DNA of 64,000 bases from Kosakonia cowanii JCM 10956 = DSM 18146 (GTDB taxonomy: Bacteria; Pseudomonadota; Gammaproteobacteria; Enterobacterales; Enterobacteriaceae): positions 1,302,001 to 1,366,000 of the forward strand of contig NZ_CP019445.1 in NCBI RefSeq assembly GCF_001975225.1, read 5' to 3'. Every line of letters begins with the position of its first letter. Within the stretch, counting starts at the first letter, position 1. Shown here piece after piece: positions 38,426-48,922 of this stretch. The notes under the pieces are model-generated. The model saw only the letters and a list, made by a program, of their open reading frames with translations, did not search any database and had not been told where the DNA came from. Both the position numbers and the translations under genes were made by a program.

Positions 38426-39820
38426 ATGCCTGACAATAAGAAACAGAAGCATTCCAACAAGGCCATGACCTTTTTTGTCTGCTTCCTCGCAGCACTGGCA
38501 GGATTACTTTTTGGCCTGGATATTGGCGTGATTGCGGGCGCACTGCCCTTCATCACGGAAGATTTTCAAATCAGCTCGCACACTCAGGAGTGGGTGGTGA
38601 GCTCAATGATGTTTGGTGCTGCCGTCGGCGCAGTCGGCAGCGGCTGGCTCTCCTGGCGTCTCGGGCGTAAAAAGAGCCTGATGATCGGCGCGGTGCTGTT
38701 TGTTATCGGCTCTCTCTGCTCTGCCGCCGCACCGAACGTCGAGTTCCTGATCGTCTCTCGCGTGCTGCTCGGCTTGGCAGTCGGTATCGCCTCTTATACC
38801 GCCCCGCTCTACCTCTCTGAGATCGCCCCGGAAAAAATCCGCGGCAGTATGATTTCGATGTATCAGTTGATGATCACCATCGGGATTCTCGGCGCGTACC
38901 TTTCCGACACCGCGTTCAGCTACAGCGGGGCATGGCGCTGGATGCTGGGCGTGATCATCATTCCGGCGGTGCTGCTGCTGATTGGCGTCTTCTTCCTGCC
39001 GGACAGCCCGCGTTGGTTCGCGGCGAAACGCCGCTTCAACGATGCTGAACGGGTGCTGCTGCGCCTGCGTGATACCAGCGCCGAAGCGAAGAACGAGCTG
39101 GATGAGATCCGCGAAAGCCTGAAAGTGAAGCAGACCGGCTGGGCGCTGTTTAAAGAGAACAGCAACTTCCGCCGCGCGGTCTTCCTCGGCGTGCTGCTGC
39201 AGATCATGCAACAGTTCACCGGGATGAACGTCATCATGTATTACGCGCCGAAAATCTTTGAACTGGCGGGTTACACCAACACCACCGAACAGATGTGGGG
39301 AACGGTGATCGTCGGTCTGACCAACGTGCTGGCGACCTTTATCGCTATCGGCCTGGTGGATCGCTGGGGCCGTAAACCGACGCTGGTGCTGGGCTTTATG
39401 GTGATGGCCGCCGGTATGGGTATTCTCGGCACGATGCTGCATATGGGCATCCACTCGCCGTCAGCGCAGTACTTCGCTGTCGCCATGCTGCTGATGTTTA
39501 TCATCGGCTTCGCAATGAGCGCCGGCCCGCTGATTTGGGTTCTCTGCTCCGAAATCCAGCCGCTGAAAGGCCGCGATTTTGGTATCACCCTCTCCACCGC
39601 CACTAACTGGATCGCCAACATGATTGTCGGCGCGACCTTCCTGACGATGCTGAACACGCTGGGCAACGCCAACACCTTCTGGGTGTACGGCGGTCTGAAC
39701 GTGCTGTTCATCCTCCTCACCCTGTGGCTGGTGCCGGAAACCAAACACGTTTCGCTGGAGCACATTGAGCGCAACCTGATGCGTGGCCGTCCGCTGCGTG
39801 AAATTGGTTCCCGTGACTGA
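38426..39820 (+). CDS. galP: Galactose:proton symporter GalP
   Basis: 464 residues from [20 protein letters not shown] with GGAGG upstream. Twelve-helix MFS sugar transporter. Family motifs: [26 protein letters not shown] after TM6, [12 protein letters not shown] and [16 protein letters not shown] at the end. It imports galactose and glucose with protons. Regulated by gal operators and CRP (see upstream sites). Monocistronic. Confidence 0.97.
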   Translation: MPDNKKQKHSNKAMTFFVCFLAALAGLLFGLDIGVIAGALPFITEDFQISSHTQEWVVSSMMFGAAVGAVGSGWLSWRLGRKKSLMIGAVLFVIGSLCSAAAPNVEFLIVSRVLLGLAVGIASYTAPLYLSEIAPEKIRGSMISMYQLMITIGILGAYLSDTAFSYSGAWRWMLGVIIIPAVLLLIGVFFLPDSPRWFAAKRRFNDAERVLLRLRDTSAEAKNELDEIRESLKVKQTGWALFKENSNFRRAVFLGVLLQIMQQFTGMNVIMYYAPKIFELAGYTNTTEQMWGTVIVGLTNVLATFIAIGLVDRWGRKPTLVLGFMVMAAGMGILGTMLHMGIHSPSAQYFAVAMLLMFIIGFAMSAGPLIWVLCSEIQPLKGRDFGITLSTATNWIANMIVGATFLTMLNTLGNANTFWVYGGLNVLFILLTLWLVPETKHVSLEHIERNLMRGRPLREIGSRD

Positions 39821-39833
39821 TTAACACCCTTCA

Positions 39834-39861
39834 GGCTTCCTCTGCGGAGGAAGCCTTTTTT
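39834..39861 (+). terminator. galP terminator
   Basis: GGCTTCCTC-TGCG-GAGGAAGCC followed by TTTTTT. Confidence 0.95.
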
Positions 39862-39903
39862 GCTTATTGCACTCCCGTCCCGCCCATCCTATTCTCTGCA
39901 GTT

Positions 39904-40410
39904 ATGAAAACACCCCGCCTCCCTATCGCCCTCCAGCAAGCTGTTATGCGTAGCCTGCGGGATAAACTCGCCCTCGCTAACCAGAAGCTTGAGCGTGACT
40001 ACCCCGAGCCGAAGCTGGTCTACCAACAGCGCGGCACCGCCGCCGGTACGGCGTGGCTTGCCGACTACGAGATTCGCCTCAACCCGGTGCTGCTGCTGGA
40101 AAATCAGCAAGCCTTTATTGACGAAGTGGTCCCCCATGAGCTGGCGCACCTGCTGGTGTGGAAAGAGTTCGGACGCGTTGCGCCACACGGCAAAGAGTGG
40201 AAGTGGATGATGGAGAGCGTGCTCGGCGTGCCCGCACGGCGAACGCATCAGTTTGAACTGGAGTCAGTGCGGCGCAACACCTTCCCCTACCGCTGTAAAT
40301 GCCAGCAGCATCAGTTGACCCTGCGTCGCCATAATCGGGTGGTGCGCGGCGAGGCGATCTACCGCTGCGTGCGCTGCGGCGAGCCGTTAATGGCTGAAGC
40401 CGCTAACTGA
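39904..40410 (+). CDS. sprT: SprT-family zinc-binding protein
   Basis: 168 residues (E. coli 165). HELAH in [14 protein letters not shown] (about 75-88) is the zincin motif. A C-terminal zinc ribbon has CKCQQH and CVRCGE. Related to eukaryotic Spartan proteases that act on DNA-protein crosslinks; the bacterial role is not established. It lies between galP and endA, as in E. coli. Confidence 0.93.
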   Translation: MKTPRLPIALQQAVMRSLRDKLALANQKLERDYPEPKLVYQQRGTAAGTAWLADYEIRLNPVLLLENQQAFIDEVVPHELAHLLVWKEFGRVAPHGKEWKWMMESVLGVPARRTHQFELESVRRNTFPYRCKCQQHQLTLRRHNRVVRGEAIYRCVRCGEPLMAEAAN

Positions 40411-40497
40411 ATCCATTAAGAAGTTTTATGCGCTAACTGATTGCATCAGGAAGCCCCTTCCGCTACGTTGCGAGCTCGTTTTGACAGGGAGTTCGCT

Positions 40498-41196
40498 ATG
40501 TTCCGTTTTATACCTTTTCTCTTCACGTTGCTGGCAGTGCCTGCCCTGGCCGCCAACGGTATCAACAACTTTTCCCAGGCCAAAGCGGCCGGTGTGAAAG
40601 TGAATGCTGACGCGCCGGGCGACTTTTACTGCGGCTGTAAAATCAACTGGCAGGGCAAAAAAGGGGTCGTCGATCTCGCCTCCTGCGGCTATAAAGTGCG
40701 AAAAAATGAGAACCGCGCCAGCCGCATCGAGTGGGAGCATGTGATGCCCGCCTGGCAGTTCGGCCACCTGCGTCAGTGCTGGCAGGATGGCGGGCGCAAA
40801 CAGTGCGCCAAAGATCCGGTCTACCGCAAGATCGAGAGCGATATGCATAACTTGCAACCCGCCGTGGGCGAAGTGAATGGCGATCGCGGTAACTTCATGT
40901 ACAGCCAGTGGAACGGCGGTGAAGGGCAGTATGGCCAGTGCGAAATGAAGGTTGATTTCAAAGCGAAACTGGCTGAACCACCGGCGCGCGCACGCGGTTC
41001 AATTGCCCGCACCTACTTCTATATGCGCGATCAATACCAGCTACCGCTCTCACGCCAGCAGACCCAGCTTTTCACCGCCTGGGATAAGCTCTATCCGGTT
41101 ACTGCATGGGAGTGCACGCGCGATGAGCGTATCGCGGCCGTTCAGGGCAACCATAACCCGTATGTGCAGCGCGCTTGCATGGCGCGAAAGAGCTAA
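40498..41196 (+). CDS. endA: Periplasmic DNA-specific endonuclease I
   Basis: 232 residues from ATG 40498, with AGGGAG upstream. Signal peptide [20 protein letters not shown] (cleaved at about 18-20) differs in sequence from that of E. coli, while the mature protein is strongly conserved. The beta-beta-alpha-metal nuclease motif [14 protein letters not shown] (about 76-89) holds the catalytic His; [15 protein letters not shown] follows. Cysteines for the stabilising disulfides are kept. Confidence 0.95.
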   Translation: MFRFIPFLFTLLAVPALAANGINNFSQAKAAGVKVNADAPGDFYCGCKINWQGKKGVVDLASCGYKVRKNENRASRIEWEHVMPAWQFGHLRQCWQDGGRKQCAKDPVYRKIESDMHNLQPAVGEVNGDRGNFMYSQWNGGEGQYGQCEMKVDFKAKLAEPPARARGSIARTYFYMRDQYQLPLSRQQTQLFTAWDKLYPVTAWECTRDERIAAVQGNHNPYVQRACMARKS

Positions 41197-41263
41197 CCTA
41201 CACTAGCGCCATTGTTAACATCCGCCCTGCCGTGCGGGGCGGTAATCTGAACGGATCTAAAAC

Positions 41264-41995
41264 ATGCGCATTCCCCGCATCCATCACCCAGAATGTATTC
41301 AGCCGGGCAGTGAAATTGCCCTCAGCGAGGATGCCGCCAACCACGTTGGCCGCGTGCTGCGTATGGGCCCGGGCCAGGCGGTGCAGCTTTTCGATGGCTC
41401 TAACCAGGTTTTCGAGGCAGAAATCACCCACGCTGATAAAAAAAGCGTGCGCGTTAGCGTGCTGCGCGGCGGCGTGGACGATCGTGAATCGCCGCTGCAT
41501 ATTCACCTGGGCCAGGTGATGTCGCGCGGCGAAAAGATGGAGTTCACCATCCAGAAATCGATCGAACTGGGCGTAAGCCTCATTACGCCACTTTTTTCTG
41601 AGCGCTGCGGCGTTAAACTGGACGCCGAACGCCTGAACAAGAAGCTGCAGCAGTGGCAAAAGATCGCCATTGCCGCCTGTGAACAGTGCGGGCGCAACCG
41701 TGTTCCGGAGATTCGCCCGGCCATGGATCTCGAAGCCTGGTGCGCCGAAGAGGAGAGCGGTCTGAAGCTCAACCTCCATCCACGCGCCAGCCAGAGCATT
41801 AACACCTTGCCTCTGCCCGTCGAGCGCGTGCGTCTGCTGATTGGCCCGGAAGGCGGGTTATCCGCCGATGAGATCGCCATGACAGCGCGCTACCAGTTTA
41901 CGGATATTTTGTTAGGTCCCCGCGTGCTACGCACCGAGACAACGGCGCTTACCGCCATCACCGCGCTTCAGGTTCGCTTCGGCGACCTGGGTTGA
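41264..41995 (+). CDS. rsmE: 16S rRNA m3U1498 methyltransferase RsmE
   Basis: 243 residues. N-terminal PUA-like domain (about 1-70), then a SPOUT knot with [16 protein letters not shown] (about 191-206) and [16 protein letters not shown] (about 212-227) for AdoMet binding. It methylates U1498 of 16S rRNA. It precedes gshB by 13 bases, likely in one transcript with yqgE and ruvX. Confidence 0.96.
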   Translation: MRIPRIHHPECIQPGSEIALSEDAANHVGRVLRMGPGQAVQLFDGSNQVFEAEITHADKKSVRVSVLRGGVDDRESPLHIHLGQVMSRGEKMEFTIQKSIELGVSLITPLFSERCGVKLDAERLNKKLQQWQKIAIAACEQCGRNRVPEIRPAMDLEAWCAEEESGLKLNLHPRASQSINTLPLPVERVRLLIGPEGGLSADEIAMTARYQFTDILLGPRVLRTETTALTAITALQVRFGDLG

Positions 41996-42008
41996 AAGGA
42001 GAAGCAGA

Positions 42009-42956
42009 ATGATTAAGCTCGGCATCGTGATGGATCCCATCGCGGACATTAACATCAAGAAAGACTCCAGCTTTGCCATGCTGCTGGAAGCACAGCGCCG
42101 CGGCTACGAGCTGCACTATATGGAGATGGCCGATCTCTATCTGATTAACGGTGAAGCCCGCGCCCGCACGCGTACCCTCTCCGTCGAGCAGAACTACGAC
42201 AAATGGTATGAATTTGGCAGCGAGCAGGATATCGCGCTGGCGGATCTCGACACCGTGCTGATGCGTAAAGATCCGCCGTTCGACACCGAGTATATCTACG
42301 CGACCTATATCCTTGAGCGCGCGGAAGAGAAAGGCACGCTGATCGTTAACAAACCGCAGAGCCTGCGCGACTGTAACGAAAAGCTCTTCACCGCCTGGTT
42401 CCCGGATCTGACGCCGGAAACGCTGGTCACCCGTGATAAAGCACGGCTGAAAGCCTTCTGGCAGAAGCACACCGACATTATTCTCAAGCCGCTGGACGGC
42501 ATGGGCGGTACCTCGATTTTCCGCGTCAAAGAGGGCGATCCTAACCTCTCGGTTATTACCGAAACCCTGACTGAACTGGGTACACGCTACTGCATGGCGC
42601 AGAACTATCTGCCTGCTATTAAAGAGGGCGACAAACGTGTGCTGGTAGTCGATGGCGAACCGGTGCCGTACTGCCTGGCGCGCGTGCCGCAAGGCGGTGA
42701 AACCCGTGGCAACCTGGCGGCCGGTGGTCGCGGCGAACCGCGCCCGCTGACCGAGAGCGACTGGGCGATTGCGCGTAAAGTCGCGCCGGTGCTGAAAGCC
42801 AAAGGGCTTATCTTCGTCGGTCTCGATATCATCGGCGATCGCCTGACTGAAATTAACGTCACCAGCCCGACCTGCATCCGTGAAATCGAAGCCGAATTCC
42901 CGGTCTCCATCACCGGTATGCTGATGGACGCTATCGAAAAACGTCTGGCTAAATAA
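42009..42956 (+). CDS. gshB: Glutathione synthetase
   Basis: 315 residues ([20 protein letters not shown]). ATP-grasp enzyme; [13 protein letters not shown] (about 160-172) binds ATP, and [21 protein letters not shown] (about 226-246) is the flexible lid. It adds glycine to gamma-glutamylcysteine. Good RBS AAAGGAG upstream. Confidence 0.98.
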   Translation: MIKLGIVMDPIADINIKKDSSFAMLLEAQRRGYELHYMEMADLYLINGEARARTRTLSVEQNYDKWYEFGSEQDIALADLDTVLMRKDPPFDTEYIYATYILERAEEKGTLIVNKPQSLRDCNEKLFTAWFPDLTPETLVTRDKARLKAFWQKHTDIILKPLDGMGGTSIFRVKEGDPNLSVITETLTELGTRYCMAQNYLPAIKEGDKRVLVVDGEPVPYCLARVPQGGETRGNLAAGGRGEPRPLTESDWAIARKVAPVLKAKGLIFVGLDIIGDRLTEINVTSPTCIREIEAEFPVSITGMLMDAIEKRLAK

Positions 42957-43074
42957 GTGCCACACAGGGTGCGAGCGAGAGCCCGCGCCCTTCCCGCTTT
43001 ATCTCGTGACAGCACCCTGCTTTCCCCCCATACTACGTTGTCGCTTTTTTGAACCAGGAACAGAACCTCTGACA

Positions 43075-43638
43075 ATGAATTTACAGCATCACTTTCTTAT
43101 TGCCATGCCTGCTCTCCAGGATCCCCTCTTCCGGCGCTCCGTTGTTTATATCTGCGAGCACAGCGAGGAAGGGGCGATGGGGCTTATCATCAATAAGCCG
43201 CTGGAAAACCTGACGGTAGAGGGCGTGCTTGAAAAACTGAAAATCGAGGCCGTTGAACGCGACCCGGCGATCCGTCTTGATAAACCGGTGCTGCTCGGCG
43301 GCCCGCTGGCGGAAGATCGCGGCTTTATCCTGCACACCCCACCCGGCGGTTTTGCCTCCAGCATTCGCGTCTCGGACAACACCGTGGTCACCACCTCGCG
43401 TGACGTGCTGGAGACGCTCGGCACAGGCGAACAACCCGCTGAGGTGATGGTCGCGCTCGGCTACTCGTCGTGGGATAAGGGGCAACTCGAGGAGGAGATC
43501 CTTGATAACGCCTGGCTTACCGCGCCGGCGGATCTCAACATCCTGTTTAAAACGCCCATCGCCGATCGCTGGCGCGAAGCGGCAAAGCTTATCGGCATCG
43601 ATATTTCGACCATGCCGGGCGTCGCGGGGCACGCCTGA
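43075..43638 (+). CDS. yqgE: UPF0301/DUF179 protein YqgE
   Basis: 187 residues from [20 protein letters not shown]. Conserved DUF179 pieces are [20 protein letters not shown] and [13 protein letters not shown]. Function unknown. The stop overlaps the ruvX start (TGATG), a conserved coupling with ruvX in gamma-proteobacteria. Confidence 0.93.
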   Translation: MNLQHHFLIAMPALQDPLFRRSVVYICEHSEEGAMGLIINKPLENLTVEGVLEKLKIEAVERDPAIRLDKPVLLGGPLAEDRGFILHTPPGGFASSIRVSDNTVVTTSRDVLETLGTGEQPAEVMVALGYSSWDKGQLEEEILDNAWLTAPADLNILFKTPIADRWREAAKLIGIDISTMPGVAGHA

Positions 43639-44054
43639 TGAGCGGCACACTGCTGGCGTTTGATTTCGGTACCAAAAGCATTGGCGTTGCCATCGGGCAG
43701 CGCATTACCGGGACGGCGCGCGCGCTGACGGCGCTGAAAGCGCAGGACGGCACGCCGGAGTGGAAGCGGATCGAAAACCTGCTCAAAGAGTGGCAGCCCG
43801 AGGCGGTGGTGGTTGGTTTGCCGCTTAATATGGATGGCACCGAGCAGCTGCTTACCGCCCGCGCCCGCAACTTCGCCAATAAAATCCACGGCCGTTTTGG
43901 CGCAAAAGTGATCCTGCATGATGAACGGTTAAGCACCGTTGAAGCGCGCTCCGGGCTGTTTGAACGCGGCGGATTTCGCGCCCTTGATAAAGGCAGCGTC
44001 GACTCAGCGTCGGCGGTGATTATTCTCGAAAGCTACTTCGAACTGCACCCGTAA
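43638..44054 (+). CDS. ruvX: RuvX/YqgF-family nuclease (pre-16S rRNA processing)
   Basis: 138 residues. RNase H-like fold with [12 protein letters not shown] (about 9-20), GLPLNMDG (about 58-65) and the C-terminal [13 protein letters not shown] acidic motif. Known to trim the 16S rRNA 5' end. Translationally coupled to yqgE. In E. coli yggR follows; here an IclR/FAD pair intervenes. Confidence 0.95.
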   Translation: MSGTLLAFDFGTKSIGVAIGQRITGTARALTALKAQDGTPEWKRIENLLKEWQPEAVVVGLPLNMDGTEQLLTARARNFANKIHGRFGAKVILHDERLSTVEARSGLFERGGFRALDKGSVDSASAVIILESYFELHP

Positions 44055-44084
44055 GCCTGCCCGTTTTCCCCTCTCTTTTCTGTT

Positions 44085-44105
44085 AGCCGCGATCGCGTCG
44101 CGGCT
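44085..44105 (+). terminator. ruvX terminator
   Basis: AGCCGCGA-TCGCG-TCGCGGCT followed by TTCTG, 30 bases past ruvX. Confidence 0.75.
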
Positions 44106-44154
44106 TTCTGCCGATCCTTCTCACACTTTCCAGCCCTGCTTTTTGCATTCCCAC

Positions 44155-44179
44155 TAATGTTTCTATAAAAGAAACATTA
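44155..44179. repeat. 25-bp AT-rich palindrome between ruvX and the IclR gene
   Basis: TAATGTTTC and GAAACATTA are perfect 9-base arms around TATAAAA. It ends seven bases after the IclR-family stop codon. It could be a terminator for the minus-strand gene or a protein-binding site. Confidence 0.55.
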
Positions 44180-44186
44180 AAGGCTA

Positions 44187-44879
44187 TCAGGATTTCTCAG
44201 TTAAGCGCTGAGCCAGTTCATGCAGAGCGTCTAAGCGCGTCTCAACCACCGCATCGTCAACCTGCCACAGACCGGCAAACGCGAGCGCGGCGGAGTGGGC
44301 GCCAAGGGGTTTCGCCATCGACACTTCGCCGTCGTCGTGATGCCACACCACGTGCCCTTGCGCGCGCTGCTGGGCGACATGCGGGCCAAGCTGCTGCCAC
44401 TGCTCCGGCGTAAAGCGCTGTTGCAGCGACTCATCGCTCTCTGCTGCCAGCAGCGACATACCGATGACCGACTGCCAGGCAGGCAGCATATGGAAACCGG
44501 CCAGCGCCTGGCTCACCTGGCTACCGGGTTCAGAGTGGTAGATGTAGATCACCTGATCCTCCCACAGCACGCCCATCGCCACGACGATATCTTTCGGGGC
44601 GTAGCGTTCAAGCAGCGGCAGCGCGTGGGAGAAGAGCGCCGAGCCGCGAATGGCCTGCGCCGCCAGCGCATGAATGCCAGGGCCGGGAAGGTAGCGACGC
44701 TGCGCGTCCTGCATAGTCAGGCCGATAGAGGCCATGGTCATCAATAACCGGTTTACGCGGGTGGTGTTAATGCCCATCAGACGCGACAGCTCACGACAGC
44801 CAATGGCGCGATCGCTGGAGACGAGGTACTGCAGGCAGCGAATGCCATCAATCAGACTTTGGTTCGGTTGAGAAGACAT
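44187..44879 (-). CDS. IclR-family transcriptional regulator
   Basis: 230 residues. The N-terminal winged helix (about 5-65) includes ISxREL-like IGCRELSRLMGINTTRVNRL. The effector domain (about 85-225) has HSEPGSQVSQALAGFHMLPAW and VSMAKPLGAHSAALAFAG, typical of IclR ligand pockets. Divergent from the FAD oxidoreductase gene across 67 bases, so it most likely regulates it. The effector is unknown. I recall no counterpart at this place in E. coli. Confidence 0.85.
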   Translation of the reverse strand: MSSQPNQSLIDGIRCLQYLVSSDRAIGCRELSRLMGINTTRVNRLLMTMASIGLTMQDAQRRYLPGPGIHALAAQAIRGSALFSHALPLLERYAPKDIVVAMGVLWEDQVIYIYHSEPGSQVSQALAGFHMLPAWQSVIGMSLLAAESDESLQQRFTPEQWQQLGPHVAQQRAQGHVVWHHDDGEVSMAKPLGAHSAALAFAGLWQVDDAVVETRLDALHELAQRLTEKS

Positions 44880-44946
44880 TGCAGGGTTCGCTTTTCAGTT
44901 GGCTGGAAAAAACGATTCTACCGTCAGTCAAAAAGGAAACAAGATA

Positions 44947-47205
44947 ATGAAAATCTTTCCTCACACCGATGCCAGAGCTTTTCCGACCCGGCAGCTGCAC
45001 GCCGATCTGGTCGTCGCGGGCGGCGGGCTGGCAGGGCTTTGCGCCGCGCTGGCGGCAGCGCGCGACGGTTTAGAGGTCGTGCTAATCCAGGACAGGCCGG
45101 TGCTCGGCGGCAACGCCTCCAGCGAAGTGCGCCTGTGGGCAAACGGCGCGACATCGCACATGGGCAACAACAACCGCTGGGCGCGAGAAGGCGGCATTAT
45201 GGGCGAGATCATGGAGGAGAACCTCTGGCGCAACAAAGAGGGCAACCCGGTGATGTTTGACCTGGTGCTGCTCGACCTTGCTAGAAGCCAGCCGGGGCTG
45301 ACACTGCTGCTTAATACCGCCGTGTTTGAGGTGGAAAAAGAGGCGCAGACCATCACTCAGGTGAAGGCTTTTAACCCGATCAACGAGACGTTTTATACCG
45401 TCAGCGGCGCACAGTTTTGTGATGCCACTGGCGACGGCGTGCTCGGCTATCTGGCGGGTGCCGAATATCGTGAGGGCGCAGAAGAAGCGGAGGAACTCGG
45501 GGAGAAAATGGCGCCCGGCGACAACTTCGGCCACAAGCTCGGCCACTCCATCTACTTCTACACCAAGCAGACTGACGGGCCGGTTAACTTTGTTCCCCCC
45601 TCCTTCGCGCTGAAAGATATTACCGCCATCCCCCGCTATAAACGCCTCACCTCCACCCTTAACGGCTGCGATCTCTGGTGGCTTGAGTGGGGCGGACGTC
45701 TTGATACCGTGCATGAGAGCGAAGAGATCAAGTGGGAGCTGTGGAAGATCGTTTGGGGGGTGTGGGATCACATCAAAAACTCCGGCAACTTCCCGGAAGC
45801 GGACAAGATGACCATCGAGTGGGTCGGCGCGATCCCCGGCAAGCGGGAAAGCCGCCGCTTCGTTGGCGACCATCTGCTGAGCCAGCAGGATATCATTGAG
45901 CAGCGCGACCACTATGACGCCGTGGGTTACGGCGGCTGGTCGATCGATCTGCACCCGGCGGACGGCGTCTACAGCACCCATGACGGCTGCCGTCAGTTTC
46001 ACAGCAAAGGCACCTACACCATCCCGTTTCGCAGCCTCTACAGCCGCTCGCTGGATAACCTGCTGCTGACCGGGCGGATTATCTCTGCTTCCCACGTCGC
46101 CTTCGGTAGCGCCCGCGTAATGTGTACTTGCGGCCTGCTCGGCGAAGTGGTGGGCCGCGCCGCCGCGCTGTGCCATGCGCGCGGTCTCACGCCGCAGGCC
46201 CTGGCCCAGCGCGAGCATATCGGTGCGCTGCAACAGCAGTTGCAGCTTAACGGCTGTTATATTCCGCGCCAGTGGCTAAACGACCCGGCGGCAGGCGGCA
46301 GCGTCAGCGCCAGCAGCGAGTACTGCCTGACGGCGCTTGCGCCCAACGGCAACTGGCATCCGCTGGCAGAGAGGATGGCCCTGCTGCTGCCTGTTCCGGC
46401 GGGCCATAACGTGCCCTCCATCACCCTGCGGCTGCGGGCAAAGCGGCCAACAGAGCTTGCGGTCTCGCTACTCGGCAGCGTCCGGGCCGGCAACTTCACC
46501 CCGGATTGCCACTTTGAAGAGCAGGTGCTGAGCGTGGCTGACGAAGGCGAGCAGACCGTCACCTTCCAGTGGCAGAGCGAACGCAACCAGTACGTTTTTC
46601 TCGCCTTCGCCGCCAATGAAGAGGTTGAGATTGCGCTTACCGATGCGCGCCTGCCGGGCATCATGACGGTGTTTAACAGCCTTAATGCGCGCGTTGCCAA
46701 ACATACCCGCCAGGTTGCCGATGGCGATTACGGCGTCGATGAATTCGACTTCTGGCTACCTCGCCGCCACCCTTCGCAGATCCTGCCCGCCCTGCGCTGC
46801 GATCCGCCGATTGCCGCCTGGAGCGTGCAGAATGTGCTCAATGGCCGCCTGCGTCCCGAGCAGCAGATCAACGCCTGGTCCCCGGCGCTGGATGACACCG
46901 CGCCGGAGATCGTCTGGCGCTGGGAGAGCCCGCAGACGATTAGCCAGTTGACGCTGGTACAGGATAACGACTTCGATAACGCCATGGAGTCCGTACAGAT
47001 GGGGCACCCGCTCGCCGTTACGCCGCACTGCATTACGCACTATCGCCTGTGGGCCGACGAGTGGCTGCTGGCAGAGGTGCATGATAATCACCACTCCGTC
47101 TGCCAGCACCGTTTCACCCGCCCCATTACGGCGAGCAGCATCAGGCTGGAGATCGTCGCTACTGCGGGCGCGCTGCCCGCGGTTTACGCGCTGCATCTTC
47201 ACTAA
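44947..47205 (+). CDS. FAD-dependent oxidoreductase of unknown substrate with C-terminal beta-rich domain
   Basis: 752 residues from ATG 44947 (MKIFPHTDARAFPTRQLHAD), AAGGA nine bases upstream. The N-terminal Rossmann motif LVVAGGGLAGLCAALAAAR (about 20-38) and GGNASSEVRLW (about 56-66) are those of the FAD_oxidored family; GRIISASHVAFGSARVMCTC near 380 closes the FAD site. Residues about 460-750 are beta-rich; the last ~110 (IVWRWESPQTISQLTLVQDN ... SIRLEIVATAG) look like a discoidin/F5-8C carbohydrate-binding fold. No signal peptide. Related enzymes occur in sugar-degradation loci; the substrate cannot be named. Confidence 0.8.
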   Translation: MKIFPHTDARAFPTRQLHADLVVAGGGLAGLCAALAAARDGLEVVLIQDRPVLGGNASSEVRLWANGATSHMGNNNRWAREGGIMGEIMEENLWRNKEGNPVMFDLVLLDLARSQPGLTLLLNTAVFEVEKEAQTITQVKAFNPINETFYTVSGAQFCDATGDGVLGYLAGAEYREGAEEAEELGEKMAPGDNFGHKLGHSIYFYTKQTDGPVNFVPPSFALKDITAIPRYKRLTSTLNGCDLWWLEWGGRLDTVHESEEIKWELWKIVWGVWDHIKNSGNFPEADKMTIEWVGAIPGKRESRRFVGDHLLSQQDIIEQRDHYDAVGYGGWSIDLHPADGVYSTHDGCRQFHSKGTYTIPFRSLYSRSLDNLLLTGRIISASHVAFGSARVMCTCGLLGEVVGRAAALCHARGLTPQALAQREHIGALQQQLQLNGCYIPRQWLNDPAAGGSVSASSEYCLTALAPNGNWHPLAERMALLLPVPAGHNVPSITLRLRAKRPTELAVSLLGSVRAGNFTPDCHFEEQVLSVADEGEQTVTFQWQSERNQYVFLAFAANEEVEIALTDARLPGIMTVFNSLNARVAKHTRQVADGDYGVDEFDFWLPRRHPSQILPALRCDPPIAAWSVQNVLNGRLRPEQQINAWSPALDDTAPEIVWRWESPQTISQLTLVQDNDFDNAMESVQMGHPLAVTPHCITHYRLWADEWLLAEVHDNHHSVCQHRFTRPITASSIRLEIVATAGALPAVYALHLH

Positions 47206-48182
47206 AGACGCCCTTCGCGCACCCGCTGCTGGTGGCTCTGCGCGAAGGTCTGCATCCCCTGTTGCTGCCCGGTTTGCATCACGCCGGGCAGCTGGTGCGT
47301 TTTGCCTTCGCGGATAAGGTTCGCCACCGCCGGAGTATTAATCAGCAGCTCAAACAGCGCCATGCGCCCGCCCTGCTTATCCGCCTCCAGCCTCTGTGCC
47401 AGCACCGCCTGTAAACTGCCCGCCAGCTGGCTGCGCACCGGCTCCTTCTCCTGCGCCGGGAAGCTGTCCACCAGCCGCTCAACGGCCTGCGCCGCGCCGC
47501 GCGTGTGCAGGGTCGCCAGTACCAGATGCCCGGTTTCGGCGGCGGTCAGCGCCAGGCGGATCGTCTCGCTGTCGCGCAACTCGCCAAGCAGGATCACATC
47601 CGGATCCTGGCGCAGCGCCGCGCGCAGCCCGTCGGCAAACGAGGCGCAGTGTTGTCCAATCTCGCGCTGCTGAATCAGGCTGTTGCCGCTCTGGTGCACG
47701 AACTCAATAGGATCTTCCAGCGTCACAATATGCGCCCCGGCCTGTTGATTGAGGTGTTGCACCATCGCCGCAAGGGTTGTCGATTTACCGCTACCGGTCG
47801 CGCCGGTGACGAGGATCAGGCCGTTCTCCCGCGCCAGCAGTTCGGCCAGCGCTGCCGGAGCAGAGATATCGCTAAGCTGTGGGCAGCGCTGTGGCAGCAG
47901 GCGCAGCGCTAGCGAGATGCCGCCGTGGCGGGCAAACGCGGCTGCGCGCAGCCGCCTGCCGCTCGCGGTAGTCAGGGCGAAATCCACCTGCCTCGACTCG
48001 CGCCACTGCTGCTGTTGCAGGGAGGTAAGCTGCCCGCTGAGCAGGGCGCTGATGTCGGGCTGCTCAAAAGGCGCAGCGGTAAGCTTCCCGTGCTGTCGCC
48101 AGCGCGGTGGAGAACCACTGCACAGGTGTAGATCCGAGACATTATGCTTTACACTAAGCGCCACTATTTCTTCTATATCCAT
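47202..48182 (-). CDS. yggR: PilT-like secretion/twitching ATPase YggR
   Basis: 326 residues, as in E. coli. Walker A GATGSGKST near 130, Asp box ILLGELRDSETIRLA, and His box HLVLATLHT near 210-225. It resembles the type IV pilus retraction ATPase PilT, but no pilus genes are adjacent, and its function is untested. It is convergent with, and overlaps by 4 bases, the FAD oxidoreductase gene. It is divergent from yggS across 17 bases. Confidence 0.92.
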   Translation of the reverse strand: MDIEEIVALSVKHNVSDLHLCSGSPPRWRQHGKLTAAPFEQPDISALLSGQLTSLQQQQWRESRQVDFALTTASGRRLRAAAFARHGGISLALRLLPQRCPQLSDISAPAALAELLARENGLILVTGATGSGKSTTLAAMVQHLNQQAGAHIVTLEDPIEFVHQSGNSLIQQREIGQHCASFADGLRAALRQDPDVILLGELRDSETIRLALTAAETGHLVLATLHTRGAAQAVERLVDSFPAQEKEPVRSQLAGSLQAVLAQRLEADKQGGRMALFELLINTPAVANLIREGKTHQLPGVMQTGQQQGMQTFAQSHQQRVREGRL

Positions 48183-48199
48183 TACGCCATCCTGGAATC

Positions 48200-48904
48200 A
48201 TGAACGATATCGCGCATAACCTGGCACAGGTCCGGGACAAAATCTCCGCCGCCGCGGCACGCTGCGGCCGGGCTTCAGAAGAAGTTACGTTACTTGCAGT
48301 GAGTAAAACTAAGCCTGCGAGCGCCGTCGCAGAAGCGATCGACGCCGGACAGCGTGCGTTTGGTGAAAACTATGTGCAGGAGGGGGTGGAGAAGATCCAG
48401 CACTTCCAGCAGGCGGGTGTCAGCGGGCTGGAGTGGCACTTTATCGGCCCGTTGCAGTCCAACAAAAGCCGTCTGGTAGCGGAGCACTTCGACTGGTGCC
48501 ACACTGTCGACCGTCTGCGCATCGCCAGCCGCCTTAGCGAGCAGCGTCCGGCCACGCGCGCGCCGCTTAATGTTCTTATCCAAATCAACATCAGCGATGA
48601 GCAGAGCAAGTCCGGTATCGCCCTGAGCGAACTGGATGAGCTTGCCGCGCAACTCGCTGAACTGCCGGGCATCTGCCTGCGCGGGTTGATGGCGATCCCG
48701 GCACCGGAAGCAGAGTACGAACGGCAGTTTGCCGTGGCACGGCAAATGGCTGTAGCATTTGAGGCGCTTAAAACGCGCTATTCAACGGTCGATACCCTGT
48801 CGTTGGGCATGACGGATGATATGTGCGCCGCCATCGCGGCGGGCAGTACGATGGTGCGCATTGGTACCGCCATTTTTGGTGCGCGCGATTACACAAAAAA
48901 GTAA
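48200..48904 (+). CDS. yggS: PLP homeostasis protein YggS
   Basis: 234 residues. Alanine-racemase-like barrel with the PLP-binding Lys36 in LLAVSKTKPA, FGENYVQEGVEKI, HFIGPLQSNK and LSLGMTDDM. It balances pyridoxal-5'-phosphate and amino acid pools and has no known catalysis. First gene of yggS-yggT-yggU-rdgB-hemW. Confidence 0.96.
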   Translation: MNDIAHNLAQVRDKISAAAARCGRASEEVTLLAVSKTKPASAVAEAIDAGQRAFGENYVQEGVEKIQHFQQAGVSGLEWHFIGPLQSNKSRLVAEHFDWCHTVDRLRIASRLSEQRPATRAPLNVLIQINISDEQSKSGIALSELDELAAQLAELPGICLRGLMAIPAPEAEYERQFAVARQMAVAFEALKTRYSTVDTLSLGMTDDMCAAIAAGSTMVRIGTAIFGARDYTKK

Positions 48905-48922
48905 GAGAAACTGAGGAACGCC

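Noticed and set aside
45082-46233. 383-codon minus-strand frame opposite the FAD oxidoreductase
   Set aside because: The sense frame has clear FAD motifs and an RBS; the antisense one has neither.
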